Source of the DNA: Roseovarius aestuarii
Lineage (GTDB): Bacteria > Pseudomonadota > Alphaproteobacteria > Rhodobacterales > Rhodobacteraceae
Assembly: GCF_019966515.1 (NCBI RefSeq)
Contig: NZ_JAIMIB010000011.1
Coordinates: forward strand, 62,001-126,000
Direction: 5' to 3'
Length of the DNA: 64,000 nucleotides
The notes below the pieces were generated by a model. It was given only the letters and a program-made list of their open reading frames with translations, made no database searches and had not been told where the DNA came from. Position numbers and translations under genes: made by a program. Of this stretch, positions 15,757-24,432 are shown in pieces. Each line of letters starts with the position of its first letter. Positions within the stretch are counted from its first letter, which is position 1.

Positions 15757-16872
15757 TCAAGCCGATGCGCGCAACCTTTCGCGCTCGCGCTGCAGCCACA
15801 TCAGGCATAGGATCAACGGTCCGTTACTGGCTTCGCCAGAAGGGATCAGAGACATAGCGCGCTCGAACGGCAGAACATGGGTGCGAATATCCTCATCCTC
15901 GCTATCCAGCCCGCCGTTGCCCGCGCTGTCATCGGGCAGATCGCATAGGCCCAGATAACAGTGAAAATATTCGGTCGAGCATCCCGGCGAGCAATAGTGG
16001 CTGGTGATATGTTCGAGCCGGTCAAGCGCCAGCCCTGCTTCCTCGACACATTCGCGATGCGCGGTTTCCTCGGGGTTCTCGCCCGGATCTATCCGTCCCG
16101 CGACAGGTTCCAGCATCCAGGGATGTGGATCGCCGCGCCCAAATGGCCCCATGCGAAACTGCTCGACCAGAAGCACCCGATCGCGCAACGGATCATAGGG
16201 CAACACGATAGCGGCATCGGTGGCAACAAACACTTCGCGCCGCACTGTCGGGCTCATACCTCCGGCGAAGTGTGGATGCCGCAACATGTATTCCCGCGTC
16301 AGAAAAAAACCGGCATGGCGATTGGTCTGACCCTGTATTTCAACCCGCTCGGCGGACAGATCACTGCGTACTTCCTTGGGTGGACCCGGATGCGCTGCGA
16401 CACGCGCCGCTGCCCGCACCAGCACCATAGTCATGATCTGCGCCAGCATGTCGGGTGGCAAAACCCAGTAATGCTGTCCTATCTCGTCGGCGGCAAAAAG
16501 CGCGAGCTGCCCCCATCGTTCCCGCCAGGCGTCAGCAGCCCAAGGGAGGTTGAATTCAGAGTTTTCTAAGGTCGGGCGAAAAATCATCACCGATTGTGGG
16601 CGCCGATTGATCTCGACGTTGACGATAGCTGCCTCATAGCCCAAGCCCGCGGCGAAGTAGGCGATCCGGTCGGCGGCCTCTGCAGGTGGGTTCATCAGTG
16701 CCAGCCCGGTCACCTGTTGTCGCGCAGCTTGCAGTTGCGGAAAACAGGCTCGCTCCGATGCGCGCAACGCAAATCCCGTCAGGATGGCCGGAGCGGTTTC
16801 GCCCGTGTCCCCGGCAATCCGCCGCAACAAGGGTGGCCATGCCATCGGGCCATATAAGAAAATCTGTACCAA
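15757..16872 (-). CDS. trgB: TrgB: GGCT-like domain fused to NUDIX hydrolase
   Basis: A 371-residue two-domain protein. Residues 1-100 resemble a gamma-glutamylcyclotransferase-like fold (opening QIFLYGPMAW); residues about 205-360 are a NUDIX hydrolase with a complete Nudix box at 259-281 (G-x5-E-x7-RE-x2-EE-x-GL). The C-terminal half resembles ADP-ribose pyrophosphatases. TrgB contributes to tellurite resistance in Rhodobacter; the chemistry behind it is not settled. I place the start at a TTG (16872), 4 nt after the trgA stop, because the conserved domain begins at once and no upstream ATG gives sensible sequence; an internal ATG nine codons later would cut the first strand. Confidence 0.85.
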   Translation of the reverse strand: MVQIFLYGPMAWPPLLRRIAGDTGETAPAILTGFALRASERACFPQLQAARQQVTGLALMNPPAEAADRIAYFAAGLGYEAAIVNVEINRRPQSVMIFRPTLENSEFNLPWAADAWRERWGQLALFAADEIGQHYWVLPPDMLAQIMTMVLVRAAARVAAHPGPPKEVRSDLSAERVEIQGQTNRHAGFFLTREYMLRHPHFAGGMSPTVRREVFVATDAAIVLPYDPLRDRVLLVEQFRMGPFGRGDPHPWMLEPVAGRIDPGENPEETAHRECVEEAGLALDRLEHITSHYCSPGCSTEYFHCYLGLCDLPDDSAGNGGLDSEDEDIRTHVLPFERAMSLIPSGEASNGPLILCLMWLQRERERLRASA

Positions 16873-16876
16873 AGGG

Positions 16877-17335
16877 TCAGGACCAGCGCCGAGACGCCCA
16901 TTCCGACAAAACGCCGGTGATAATGCCGCCAACCAGCAAAACGACGATGAGTTCGAAATTAAGCAGCCTGAGGCCGAAATCGACGGCAATCTCGAACATT
17001 GCAACAATCGCCTCGACCGGCCCTTCGTAGCGTCGTTGCAACGCAAGCTTAAGCATTTCATTGAGGCTTTGCACGGTAAGTGACCAGACGACCAGTGCTG
17101 CAACGCCCGTCAGACCAGCGCTGAACGACTCGAAATAGCTGCGCCCGGTTCGGGTGCCAACGACAAGCCAGCCGCTGAGCAGCCCCAGCACCACGTTGAC
17201 CTCGTTGAACCAGCCAAAATCAGTACCGTCGGGCATAAGTGGGCGGAAAAGTTCAGACGCATACCATGCAATGATGGCAAGACAGATGGCAGCGACAATC
17301 TTGGCTGCGGTGGGCATTCGATCAGTGATGGGCAT
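16877..17335 (-). CDS. trgA: TrgA family membrane protein
   Basis: A 152-residue inner-membrane protein with four hydrophobic segments (about residues 12-30, 44-62, 74-92 and 122-142). The pattern MPTAAK near the N-terminus, LMPDGTDFGWFNEVN around 33-47 and the C-terminal GGIITGVLSEW is that of the Rhodobacteraceae TrgA family, tied genetically to tellurite resistance. Its ATG immediately follows the cfa stop (TAGATG), and trgB starts 4 nt after its own stop, so the three genes are translated from one message. A second in-frame ATG at 17317 (MPTAAK) is also a reasonable start. Confidence 0.88.
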   Translation of the reverse strand: MPITDRMPTAAKIVAAICLAIIAWYASELFRPLMPDGTDFGWFNEVNVVLGLLSGWLVVGTRTGRSYFESFSAGLTGVAALVVWSLTVQSLNEMLKLALQRRYEGPVEAIVAMFEIAVDFGLRLLNFELIVVLLVGGIITGVLSEWASRRWS

Positions 17336-18544
17336 CTATTGCGGCCTTGCTACGGTGAACTGTACTACATCGCAATTACCGCTTTGGAAGGCCCCCGCAC
17401 AAGAGGTCAGATAAAAATTCCACATCCGCCGGAACCTGTTGTCAAATCCCAAGGCCGATATCTGATCCCATTTCGTGTTGAATGTATCATGCCAGCGGCG
17501 CAGCGTCTGGCTGTAGCTCTGACCGAATTCGACCGTTCGGGCCACCCGAAGCCCGGCCCTGTCAACTTGCGATTCAAGCGCCGCCGGGCTGGGCAGCATG
17601 CCACCCGGAAAGATGTATTTCTGGATGAAATCCACTCCCTTGCGATAGGTCTCCCAGCGTCGATCTTCGACGGTAATGACCTGTAAGGTGGCTTGCCTGC
17701 CCGGCCTCAGTCGATTGCGCAGCGTATCAAAATAAGCGGGCCAGTATTTCTCGCCCACCGCCTCGAACATCTCGATGCTTGCGATCCCGTCATAGCAGCC
17801 CTGCTCATCGCGGTAATCCTGAAACTTGAACTCCACCAAGTCAGATAAATTTTCCTTTTCAATTCGTTCCCGCGCGAACTTCAACTGCTCCTGACTGATT
17901 GTCAGGCCCGTGACCCGCAATCCACGCTCTTTCGCGGCATATTCGGCAAAACCACCCCAGCCGCAGCCGATTTCAAGAATATGGTCGCCTGGATCGACAC
18001 CCATCTGGTCTATCAGGCTGGCGTATTTGGCGATCTGCGCCTTCTCCAGACTCTCTTGTCCAGTCTCGAACAGCGCACTGGAGTAGGTCATCGTCTCGTC
18101 CAGCCACAAGCGGTAGAAATCATTCCCAAGATCGTAGTGATAGCTGATGTTCTTGCGTGCCTGTTGCCGGCTGTTACCGTTCATCCAGTGGCGCAGCCGC
18201 TCATAAGCGCGCACAAGCCCCATCCCCGGAAACCCGTCATATAGCGCATCATTGTCGTGATGCATAAAATCCATAAACGCCTGCAAATCGGGGCTGCTCC
18301 ACCAGCCATCGAGGTAGGCTTCGCAAAAGCCAAGATCGCCCTCGCGGATCAGGCGCGCAAAACAATCGGGGTTGTGAACCTGCATTTCGGCCACCGGGCC
18401 CGGGTTTGAGGCTTCAGCGCGAAACACCCGACCATCGGGCAGCACGAAGTCGAGCCGACCGTGATTTATCTGTCGCGCCAGATCAAACACCTGCGCAAAA
18501 TAACGCGGCAGGTCACGCTGGCCTGTCGTGTCAGTCAGGATCAT
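17336..18544 (-). CDS. cfa: cyclopropane-fatty-acyl-phospholipid synthase family methyltransferase
   Basis: A 402-residue SAM-dependent enzyme of the CFA synthase (mycolic acid cyclopropane synthase-like) family. The SAM-binding motif ILEIGCGWGGFAEYAA is near residue 190, preceded by YHYDLGNDFYRLWLD and MTYSSALF, both family hallmarks, and SIEMFEAVGEKYW near 257. It transfers a methylene group to the double bond of membrane phospholipid acyl chains, usually in stationary phase or under stress. It is directly joined to trgA (stop and start abut), so membrane lipid modification and tellurite/osmotic functions share a transcript. Confidence 0.92.
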   Translation of the reverse strand: MILTDTTGQRDLPRYFAQVFDLARQINHGRLDFVLPDGRVFRAEASNPGPVAEMQVHNPDCFARLIREGDLGFCEAYLDGWWSSPDLQAFMDFMHHDNDALYDGFPGMGLVRAYERLRHWMNGNSRQQARKNISYHYDLGNDFYRLWLDETMTYSSALFETGQESLEKAQIAKYASLIDQMGVDPGDHILEIGCGWGGFAEYAAKERGLRVTGLTISQEQLKFARERIEKENLSDLVEFKFQDYRDEQGCYDGIASIEMFEAVGEKYWPAYFDTLRNRLRPGRQATLQVITVEDRRWETYRKGVDFIQKYIFPGGMLPSPAALESQVDRAGLRVARTVEFGQSYSQTLRRWHDTFNTKWDQISALGFDNRFRRMWNFYLTSCAGAFQSGNCDVVQFTVARPQ

Positions 18545-18612
18545 AAATCCCCCCGTTACTCACCGTCAGGCTAGGACCGCCGCGGCCATTTCGGCAAGAA
18601 ATTTATGAGCGA

Positions 18613-20034
18613 TCAGAAGTTTCTGGCCTCATATGCAGCCAATGCGCGTTTTCTTCCCACGGAAAGCTCTACCACTGGTTGCGGATACGCGTCTTTTGGT
18701 GACAGATTCCATGATTTCGGCACCGCATCGAAATAGGCAAGCGCCGTGGGCGATGGGCTGTCTTTTTCTTCCGCGATCCAGCGCGCGATAAATTCCCCGT
18801 CGGGGTCGAACTTCTCAAGCTGGGTTTCGGGATTGAATATCCGGAAATAGGGCGCGGCATCAGGGCCCGAGCCAGCGACCCATTGCCACCCCATCGCGTT
18901 CGAGGCGGGATCCCAATCAGTCAGGCATTCCTCGAACCAGCGCTGGCCAATCCGCCAATGGCACCCCAGATGCTTGGTAAGGTAACTCGCCACGATCATC
19001 CGGGCACGGTTATGCATCCTGCCGGTCACGTACATCTCGCGCATCGCTGCGTCGACGAAGGGCACTCCGGTACGCCCACGCGTCCAAGCACGAACCTCTA
19101 CCGATTGCTCATCTTCGTGCCAGGGAAACGCGGACCATTCCGGACGCCAACTGTCAGTCAGGATATGCGGTGTGTGATACATCAGGTGATAAGCGAACTC
19201 GCGCCAGACCAGCTCTTTCAACCATGTCTCGGCGCCGCTTGCCCCCCGGTGCAGGGCGCTCAACCCCGCATGCCAGCACTCGCGCGCAGATATTTCACCC
19301 AGGGCGAGATAGTCCGACATGCCCGAGGTGCCATCGACGCCCACCATGTTGCGCGCCGTACCGTAGCTATCAATACCCTCATAGCTGAACCACCCCAGCC
19401 GATCCCTGGCGCAGGTCTCGCCGGGCCGTTGCCAGCTTGCCGCCACCGCCGCACCGCGTCGCATCGCGGCCCCAAGGTTCCAATCTTCCAGCACGTCGCT
19501 TTCGGGCCAGTGATCCGGCGCCGGTATTTCGGCGGGCGCTGCATCGGGTGGGGCCACGTCGCGGTTCTTCACCGCGTTCCACATCGGCGTGTAGACCTTG
19601 TAATAGCCGCCCTGCTTGGTCTCGACCGTCCAGGGTTCGAACAAAAGATGGCCGTTGAAACTTTGCGCCTCGATGCCGCGATCTTTCAAACCGGCCTTGA
19701 TCGCACTGTCTCGTGCCGTTGCCTGCGGATCGTAAAGGCGGGTCCAGTACACAGCCCCTGCCCCGGTCTCGACGATCAGTTGCTCAAGGACATCCTGCGC
19801 GTTCCCGGCTCGCAGGATCAACTGGCTGCCTTTCTGTGCCAGGCTTTCGGCCATGACCTTCAGCGACAGTCTCAACCGCCATTTCGGTGCAGCGCCAAGA
19901 TCGTCGACCGTTTCATCCCGGATGAACACCGGAATGACCGGCCCGCCACGATGACACGCCGCCAGCAATGCCGGATGATCGCCCAGCCGCAAATCGCGGC
20001 GCAGCCAAAGAAGCGTCGGTTTGCCGCCGGTCAT
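18613..20034 (-). CDS. phrB: deoxyribodipyrimidine photolyase
   Basis: A 473-residue cryptochrome/photolyase-family protein: an N-terminal antenna domain (LLWLRRDLRLGDHPAL) followed by the helical FAD domain. Conserved C-terminal motifs are WREFAYHLMYH, the GRTGVPFVDAAMREMYVTG stretch and NRARMIVASYLTKHL, then DWDPASNAMGWQWVAGSGPDAAPYFRIFNP in order. The set matches class I CPD photolyases, which repair UV-induced cyclobutane pyrimidine dimers with blue light. The gene is 68 nt upstream of cfa on the same strand and 59 nt downstream of the aminotransferase-like gene. Confidence 0.95.
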   Translation of the reverse strand: MTGGKPTLLWLRRDLRLGDHPALLAACHRGGPVIPVFIRDETVDDLGAAPKWRLRLSLKVMAESLAQKGSQLILRAGNAQDVLEQLIVETGAGAVYWTRLYDPQATARDSAIKAGLKDRGIEAQSFNGHLLFEPWTVETKQGGYYKVYTPMWNAVKNRDVAPPDAAPAEIPAPDHWPESDVLEDWNLGAAMRRGAAVAASWQRPGETCARDRLGWFSYEGIDSYGTARNMVGVDGTSGMSDYLALGEISARECWHAGLSALHRGASGAETWLKELVWREFAYHLMYHTPHILTDSWRPEWSAFPWHEDEQSVEVRAWTRGRTGVPFVDAAMREMYVTGRMHNRARMIVASYLTKHLGCHWRIGQRWFEECLTDWDPASNAMGWQWVAGSGPDAAPYFRIFNPETQLEKFDPDGEFIARWIAEEKDSPSPTALAYFDAVPKSWNLSPKDAYPQPVVELSVGRKRALAAYEARNF

Positions 20035-20093
20035 GCCCTACCCTCACATTCTGTCTTCACGTCAGGATAGAACGGCCGCGCTGCCTGACAAGA

Positions 20094-21320
20094 TCACAGA
20101 ACATCATCAAGCGCGTTCAGCAGCTTACCAACCTCGGCTTTTGACGTATAATGAACAAAACTCAGCCGCAACGCGCCTTTTTCCAGATCGATACCCATCG
20201 CCGTCAGCGGGCGCGCACCGTAGAAATCACCGCCACCGGTCATGATCCCGTGAGCTGCAAGCTTTTCCGCGGCTTCCGCGCCGGGGCCTGGTAGTTCGAC
20301 AGCAACAGTCGGTGCCTTACCTTGGGCATCACGCGGCCCAATCAGCCGGACAGAGTTCTTCTCGCTCAAATAGTCGAGAAGCGGTTGCAGAAGTTGCGTC
20401 TCATATCCTCGCATCAGGTCGTGAACGCCCATTGTCTGCACCGCTGCGTCACCGCTGATCCCGTGATGCGCGGCCAGCGCCGCGTAATAGTCCGCCATAC
20501 CCGCACAGGCCGCCACCTGCGCATGATCCGGCCCGGCAGGCGTGAAGCGCTTGGTCGGTGCGTCTGCGTTGAACCAATGTGCCTGATTTGGCAGAAGCGA
20601 TGCCAGTTCGCGCCGAATGACCATGATGCCCTGATGGGGGCCGTAGGTCTTATAGGCGGAAGCCAGATAGATATCCGGACCCAGATCGCCCACGTTCACA
20701 AAACCATGCGGTGCGTAGGATACGCCGTCAACGCAAACGAAGGCCCCCGCCGCGTGGGCCGCCGCCGTGATCTCGACAATCGGATTGATCGCGCCCACTA
20801 TATTCGAGCAATGCGGAAAACAGACCAGCCTGACATTCTCGTCCAGCAGGTTTTCAAGATCACGAACGTTCAGCATTCCCGTCTCGGGATCGATCCGCCA
20901 TTCGCGAATTTCGATGCCAGACTCGACCAGACGCCGCCAGGGGCCGGAATTCGCCTCGTGATCCTGATCGGTCACGATGATCGCCTGCCCAGGTTTCATC
21001 CATTGTCGGAAGGCCTGCGACAGGACATAGGTGTTCTGGGTCGTCGAGGGCCCGAAACTCAGCTCATCTGTCCCCACGCCCAGCATCGCCGCCAGCCGAG
21101 TCCGCGCCTCGTCCATTTCCTCGCCCGCCAGACGACTGGCCTCATAGGGCCCGTAAGGTTGCACCTTGCGTTGCCGGTAATAGCGCTCAAGCCGCTCGAT
21201 AACCGGCAGGCAGGTATAAGAGCCGCCTGCATTTTCGAAGAAAGCCTGACCTTGCAGAGACGGCTCTGAAAAGGCCGGAAACTGCCCCCGCACGAAATCG
21301 ATATCGAGTTCAGCCGCCAT
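20094..21320 (-). CDS. cysteine desulfurase-like class V aminotransferase
   Basis: A 408-residue fold-type I PLP enzyme of the class V family. Features: FFENAGGSYT near residue 28, the FGPSTTQNTYVLSQ substrate-binding stretch, CVDGVSYAPHG (PLP aspartate) near 200 and the SAYKTYGPHQG lysine motif near 225 where PLP would be bound. The arrangement resembles the VC1184-type cysteine desulfurase-like proteins rather than IscS or SufS; no Fe-S assembly gene is adjacent. The start at 21320 is preceded by a G-rich tract AGGGGGG. The substrate is unknown. Confidence 0.82.
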   Translation of the reverse strand: MAAELDIDFVRGQFPAFSEPSLQGQAFFENAGGSYTCLPVIERLERYYRQRKVQPYGPYEASRLAGEEMDEARTRLAAMLGVGTDELSFGPSTTQNTYVLSQAFRQWMKPGQAIIVTDQDHEANSGPWRRLVESGIEIREWRIDPETGMLNVRDLENLLDENVRLVCFPHCSNIVGAINPIVEITAAAHAAGAFVCVDGVSYAPHGFVNVGDLGPDIYLASAYKTYGPHQGIMVIRRELASLLPNQAHWFNADAPTKRFTPAGPDHAQVAACAGMADYYAALAAHHGISGDAAVQTMGVHDLMRGYETQLLQPLLDYLSEKNSVRLIGPRDAQGKAPTVAVELPGPGAEAAEKLAAHGIMTGGGDFYGARPLTAMGIDLEKGALRLSFVHYTSKAEVGKLLNALDDVL

Positions 21321-21776
21321 GCTATGCACCCCCCTGATGTTCCATGATCGCGCTTGCCACCCAACAGGAAATTTGAATGCGGTGCAACCGGCCATATTAA
21401 CTGCCAATTCAGCCAACATGTACGATGCGAAAAATGATCGGAATTGCGCAGATGATCTCCTCCACAACTGCCGATGGCACCGACCGATTGGCATCGCTTC
21501 AGCTCAAGGTGCTGCCCGACCCCCGCAACCGGACTTCAGTTTACCTTATGAAATTTCAATTTATCTTAAATTTTACTTAAGTAAATAAGTGAAACTTCAT
21601 CAAGAAAGTCGCAAATATCCCCCCGATGACGTAAATTTCCGTTTGAGTAATGACGTTCCTATGAGACACTCGCCCGAATGGGGAGCCGCGCGTGGCTGTG
21701 GGATAATCAAAGCACACGAAATGCTGTAGATCGTGCAAAATTTCTCCATTTCGTGAAACGAAAACAGGGACAAATC
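21321..21776. other. 456-bp divergent intergenic region upstream of the BCCT carrier
   Basis: No convincing gene is present. The part nearest 21540-21610 is very AT-rich and carries a 14-bp perfect palindrome and an overlapping TTAA-N7-TTAA box, listed separately. The region holds the divergent promoters of the aminotransferase-like gene and the BCCT carrier gene. Confidence 0.65.
21566..21585. promoter_or_regulatory. palindromic operator and CtrA-like box upstream of BCCT gene
   Basis: TTTACTTAAGTAAA (21572-21585) is a perfect 14-bp palindrome in an AT-rich patch. It overlaps TTAA-ATTTTAC-TTAA (21566-21580), which satisfies the CtrA spacing except that the base after the second TTAA is G rather than C. 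The site is about 190 bp before the BCCT start codon. Which regulator binds cannot be told from sequence. Confidence 0.4.
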
Positions 21777-23600
21777 ATGTCAATCAAACCTCCGTTTACG
21801 GATGTCGAAATCAATACGCAGGATGCAGGGTTCTACAAAAACAACAGCCTGCCGATCGCGTTAATTTCAAAAGGCATCATGGTCGCGCTAGTGCTTTGGG
21901 CACTGGTATTTCCAGCCAATGCAAACAGCACGCTGGGCAGCCTCAACTGGCGCTTGCTGGAAGGCTTCAATCAATTCTACATCATCATCGTCGGTTTCTT
22001 CGCCTTCTTCCTGCTGGTCGTAGCGATCATGCCGCAATCCGGCGGAAAGGTAATGGGACCGGAAGGCGAGAAACCCGAATTCTCGACCTTCTCGTGGTTT
22101 TCCATGATGTTCGGCGCCGGTCTGGGTGTGGGCCTGATGGTCTTTGCCACGGCTGAACCGCTCGGCCTCTGGGGATCGAACCCGCTGACAGTTGCCGGTG
22201 AAGTCGAAGGCGGCACACCTGAGGCCGTGAAATCCGCCTATCGCTATACCTTTGCGCATTACGGTTTCCATGCCTGGTCGATCTATGTGGTAACCGGCCT
22301 CAGCCTGGCCTACTACGCTTATACACGTGACATGCCGCTGACCATTCGCTCGGCGCTGACCCCGCTTCTGGGCAAATACGTAAACGGTTTCCTTGGCCAT
22401 GTTGTTGACGTTCTGGGCGTTGTCGCCACCATTCTGGGTGTCTCCGTAACCATCGGATTTGGTGTCAGCCAGTTTATCGATGGCGTTTTCGCGATTACCG
22501 GCGTGGAGTGGATCATGGATATGGGTGGCGAAGTACCGACCCCGTCCAAGGCGGGCTTGATTGCCGGCCTCCTGGCGATCATGGCTATGTCTATCATCTC
22601 GGCGGTGTCGGGTGTTGGACGGGGCGTTAAGTATCTGTCGAACCTCAACCTGGTGCTGTCACTGATCCTGCTCTGCACCTTCATCTTCTTCGGCTCCTTC
22701 GCCTTTGCGATGACAACCTACGGTTCGGCGATGGTGGACTACATCCTCAACTTCGCTTCGCTCAGCTTCAACGCTTACGGGCCGCAATCGGCAACCGACT
22801 TTGCCGCCGCATTGCCTGAAGCCGCGAAACCGCTCGCAGGTGATCTGATGGCCGGTGCTACCAACGCCTGGGGCAGCTTCGACGGTTTCAAATCCGGTCT
22901 CGAAGGTGCCGCGGCCGAGCTTGACGATGCCACCCTGACCGCGGCCTATGCCGCCGGTACCGAGGGTCGCCTCTTTGGCTGGCAAGCCGGTTGGACCACG
23001 TTCTACTGGGCCTGGTGGATCGCGTTCTCGCCCTTCGTGGGCCTGTTTCTCGCCCGCATTTCCAAAGGCCGCACGGTACGCGAGTTCATCGTCGGCTGCG
23101 TCATCGCACCGGCGCTGGTCTGCTTTGCCTGGATGACCATTCTGGGCGGCACGGCAATTGATCTGGAAATCAGCGGCGTGGCCGAGGGTGCCATCAAGGG
23201 CGCATCCCAGACCAACCAGCTTTTCGCGACGCTGGGGCAGATGATCGACGGCGGTTTGCTGTCGGGTCTGACCATCATGTGCGTGGTGCTGATCATGACC
23301 TTCCTGGTCACTTCGGCTGACTCGGGCATCCTCGTGATGAACACGATCATGTCGGGTGGTAGCCAGGAAACCGGCATCAAGCACCGGATCATCTGGGGCC
23401 TGATCCTGACCGCGGTGATCGGTACGCTGATCCTCGCAGCGGGCGACAACAACCCGATGGATGCGCTGAAAAATGCGATGATCATCGGCGCGCTGCCCTT
23501 CACGATGGTCATGGGCCTGATGTGCGTCTCGCTGCTCAAGGCGATCTATCGCGACAGTCTGCGTGAAAAACACGGTATCGCTGATCAACCCGCCGAGTAA
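21777..23600 (+). CDS. BCCT family betaine/choline/carnitine-type transporter
   Basis: A 607-residue secondary transporter with about twelve membrane helices. The conserved GAGLGVGLMVFATAEPL segment (TM3 region, glycine-rich) is near residue 122 and the aromatic WTTFYWAWWIAFSPFVGLF stretch, the BCCT signature, near 405. Members import trimethylammonium compounds such as glycine betaine, choline or DMSP-type osmolytes. A loop of about 60 residues (AAALPEAAKPLAG onward) interrupts the middle, as in other marine BCCTs. The start at 21777 has an AGGGA site 6 nt upstream. A strong terminator follows, so the gene is monocistronic. Confidence 0.95.
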   Translation: MSIKPPFTDVEINTQDAGFYKNNSLPIALISKGIMVALVLWALVFPANANSTLGSLNWRLLEGFNQFYIIIVGFFAFFLLVVAIMPQSGGKVMGPEGEKPEFSTFSWFSMMFGAGLGVGLMVFATAEPLGLWGSNPLTVAGEVEGGTPEAVKSAYRYTFAHYGFHAWSIYVVTGLSLAYYAYTRDMPLTIRSALTPLLGKYVNGFLGHVVDVLGVVATILGVSVTIGFGVSQFIDGVFAITGVEWIMDMGGEVPTPSKAGLIAGLLAIMAMSIISAVSGVGRGVKYLSNLNLVLSLILLCTFIFFGSFAFAMTTYGSAMVDYILNFASLSFNAYGPQSATDFAAALPEAAKPLAGDLMAGATNAWGSFDGFKSGLEGAAAELDDATLTAAYAAGTEGRLFGWQAGWTTFYWAWWIAFSPFVGLFLARISKGRTVREFIVGCVIAPALVCFAWMTILGGTAIDLEISGVAEGAIKGASQTNQLFATLGQMIDGGLLSGLTIMCVVLIMTFLVTSADSGILVMNTIMSGGSQETGIKHRIIWGLILTAVIGTLILAAGDNNPMDALKNAMIIGALPFTMVMGLMCVSLLKAIYRDSLREKHGIADQPAE

Positions 23601-23622
23601 ACCGGGCACGCCTCAGAACACG

Positions 23623-23655
23623 AAACGGCGTCGCGCAAGCGGCGCCGTTTTTCTT
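23623..23655 (+). terminator. rho-independent terminator after BCCT gene
   Basis: The 8-bp stem AAACGGCG / CGCCGTTT encloses a short inner GC-GCAA-GC hairpin and is followed by a T-rich tract. It lies 22 nt after the BCCT stop codon. The A-run on the other side means it may also stop minus-strand transcription from tRNA-Gly. Confidence 0.85.
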
Positions 23656-23717
23656 TGTCCGGGCATTGTCATATCCGAAAAGGGATCAGTGCGATCAAGA
23701 TACTCTGGTGGTGGGAG

Positions 23718-23791
23718 TGGAGCGGGTAGCGGGAATCGAACCCGCGCGTTCAGCTTGGGAAGCTGACAGGCTACCATTACATCATACCCGC
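23718..23791 (-). tRNA. tRNA-Gly (anticodon CCC)
   Basis: A 74-nt cloverleaf on the minus strand including an encoded CCA (23720-23718). The acceptor arms GCGGGTA and TACCCGC pair perfectly with discriminator T. The anticodon stem TCAGC/GCTGA closes the loop TTCCCAA, whose central three bases give anticodon CCC (glycine GGG codons). Confidence 0.95.
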
Positions 23792-23801
23792 GACGCCGAT
23801 A

Positions 23802-23830
23802 TGATTAGGACCACCGCGCCGCAGAGGCAA
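23802..23830 (-). promoter_or_regulatory. tRNA-Gly promoter
   Basis: On the minus strand, -35 TTGCCT (23830-23825) and -10 TAATCA (23807-23802) are separated by exactly 17 nt. The -10 ends 10 nt before the mature tRNA 5' end, the same geometry as the other tRNA promoters here. Confidence 0.48.
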
Positions 23831-23969
23831 GCGCGTTTAAGTCCAGATCTCACCCCATCGCGCCTGTCCGGCCACAACCCGCTGGCCCCCCGGACGACGC
23901 GACGTCGCGCTGGACCCGGACGACCAGTGCACTAGTATTTTGTTATCCTTCCGGAAACAGGCTGCGTCG

Positions 23970-24428
23970 ATGAAACTCAAGGTCAACGGCACCGAACATC
24001 AAATCGATGTGGAACCCGAGATGCCGCTTCTCTGGGTGCTTCGCGACGAACTTGGCATCACCGGGCCGAAATACGGCTGCGGCATCGCCCAATGTGGTGC
24101 CTGCACCGTACATGTGGACGGTCAGGCCGTGCGATCATGCCAACTTCCAGTTGGGGCGCTGGCCGGTGAGGTGACCACGATCGAAGGTCTGGGTAGCCCC
24201 GAGGCGCTGCATGCCATTCAGGCGGCGTGGATCGAACATCAGGTCGCGCAATGCGGCTATTGCCAGTCGGGCCAGATCATGGCCGCAGCGGCCTTCCTCG
24301 ACGTGAACGACGCCCCTACCGATGCCGAGATTGACCGCGCGCTCAGCGCCAACCTTTGCCGCTGTGGTACCTACCCGCGCATCCGCGCTGCGGTCAAAAC
24401 CGCCGCCGCCAAACTGGCCGAAGCCTGA
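23970..24428 (+). CDS. (2Fe-2S)-binding small subunit of a periplasmic molybdenum hydroxylase (IorA-like)
   Basis: A 152-residue xanthine-oxidase-family iron-sulfur subunit. The plant-ferredoxin-type cluster is bound by C-x4-C-x2-C ([15 protein letters not shown] near residue 38) with a fourth cysteine in RSCQLPV, and the second cluster by CGYCQSGQ near 99 and NLCRCGTY near 130. It passes electrons from the molybdenum site of the large subunit encoded next. The ATG at 23970 gives the usual family start (MKLKVNG). There is no FAD subunit gene, as in isoquinoline 1-oxidoreductase and periplasmic aldehyde oxidoreductases, where electrons go to a cytochrome instead. Confidence 0.9.
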   Translation: MKLKVNGTEHQIDVEPEMPLLWVLRDELGITGPKYGCGIAQCGACTVHVDGQAVRSCQLPVGALAGEVTTIEGLGSPEALHAIQAAWIEHQVAQCGYCQSGQIMAAAAFLDVNDAPTDAEIDRALSANLCRCGTYPRIRAAVKTAAAKLAEA

Positions 24429-24432
24429 GCCT

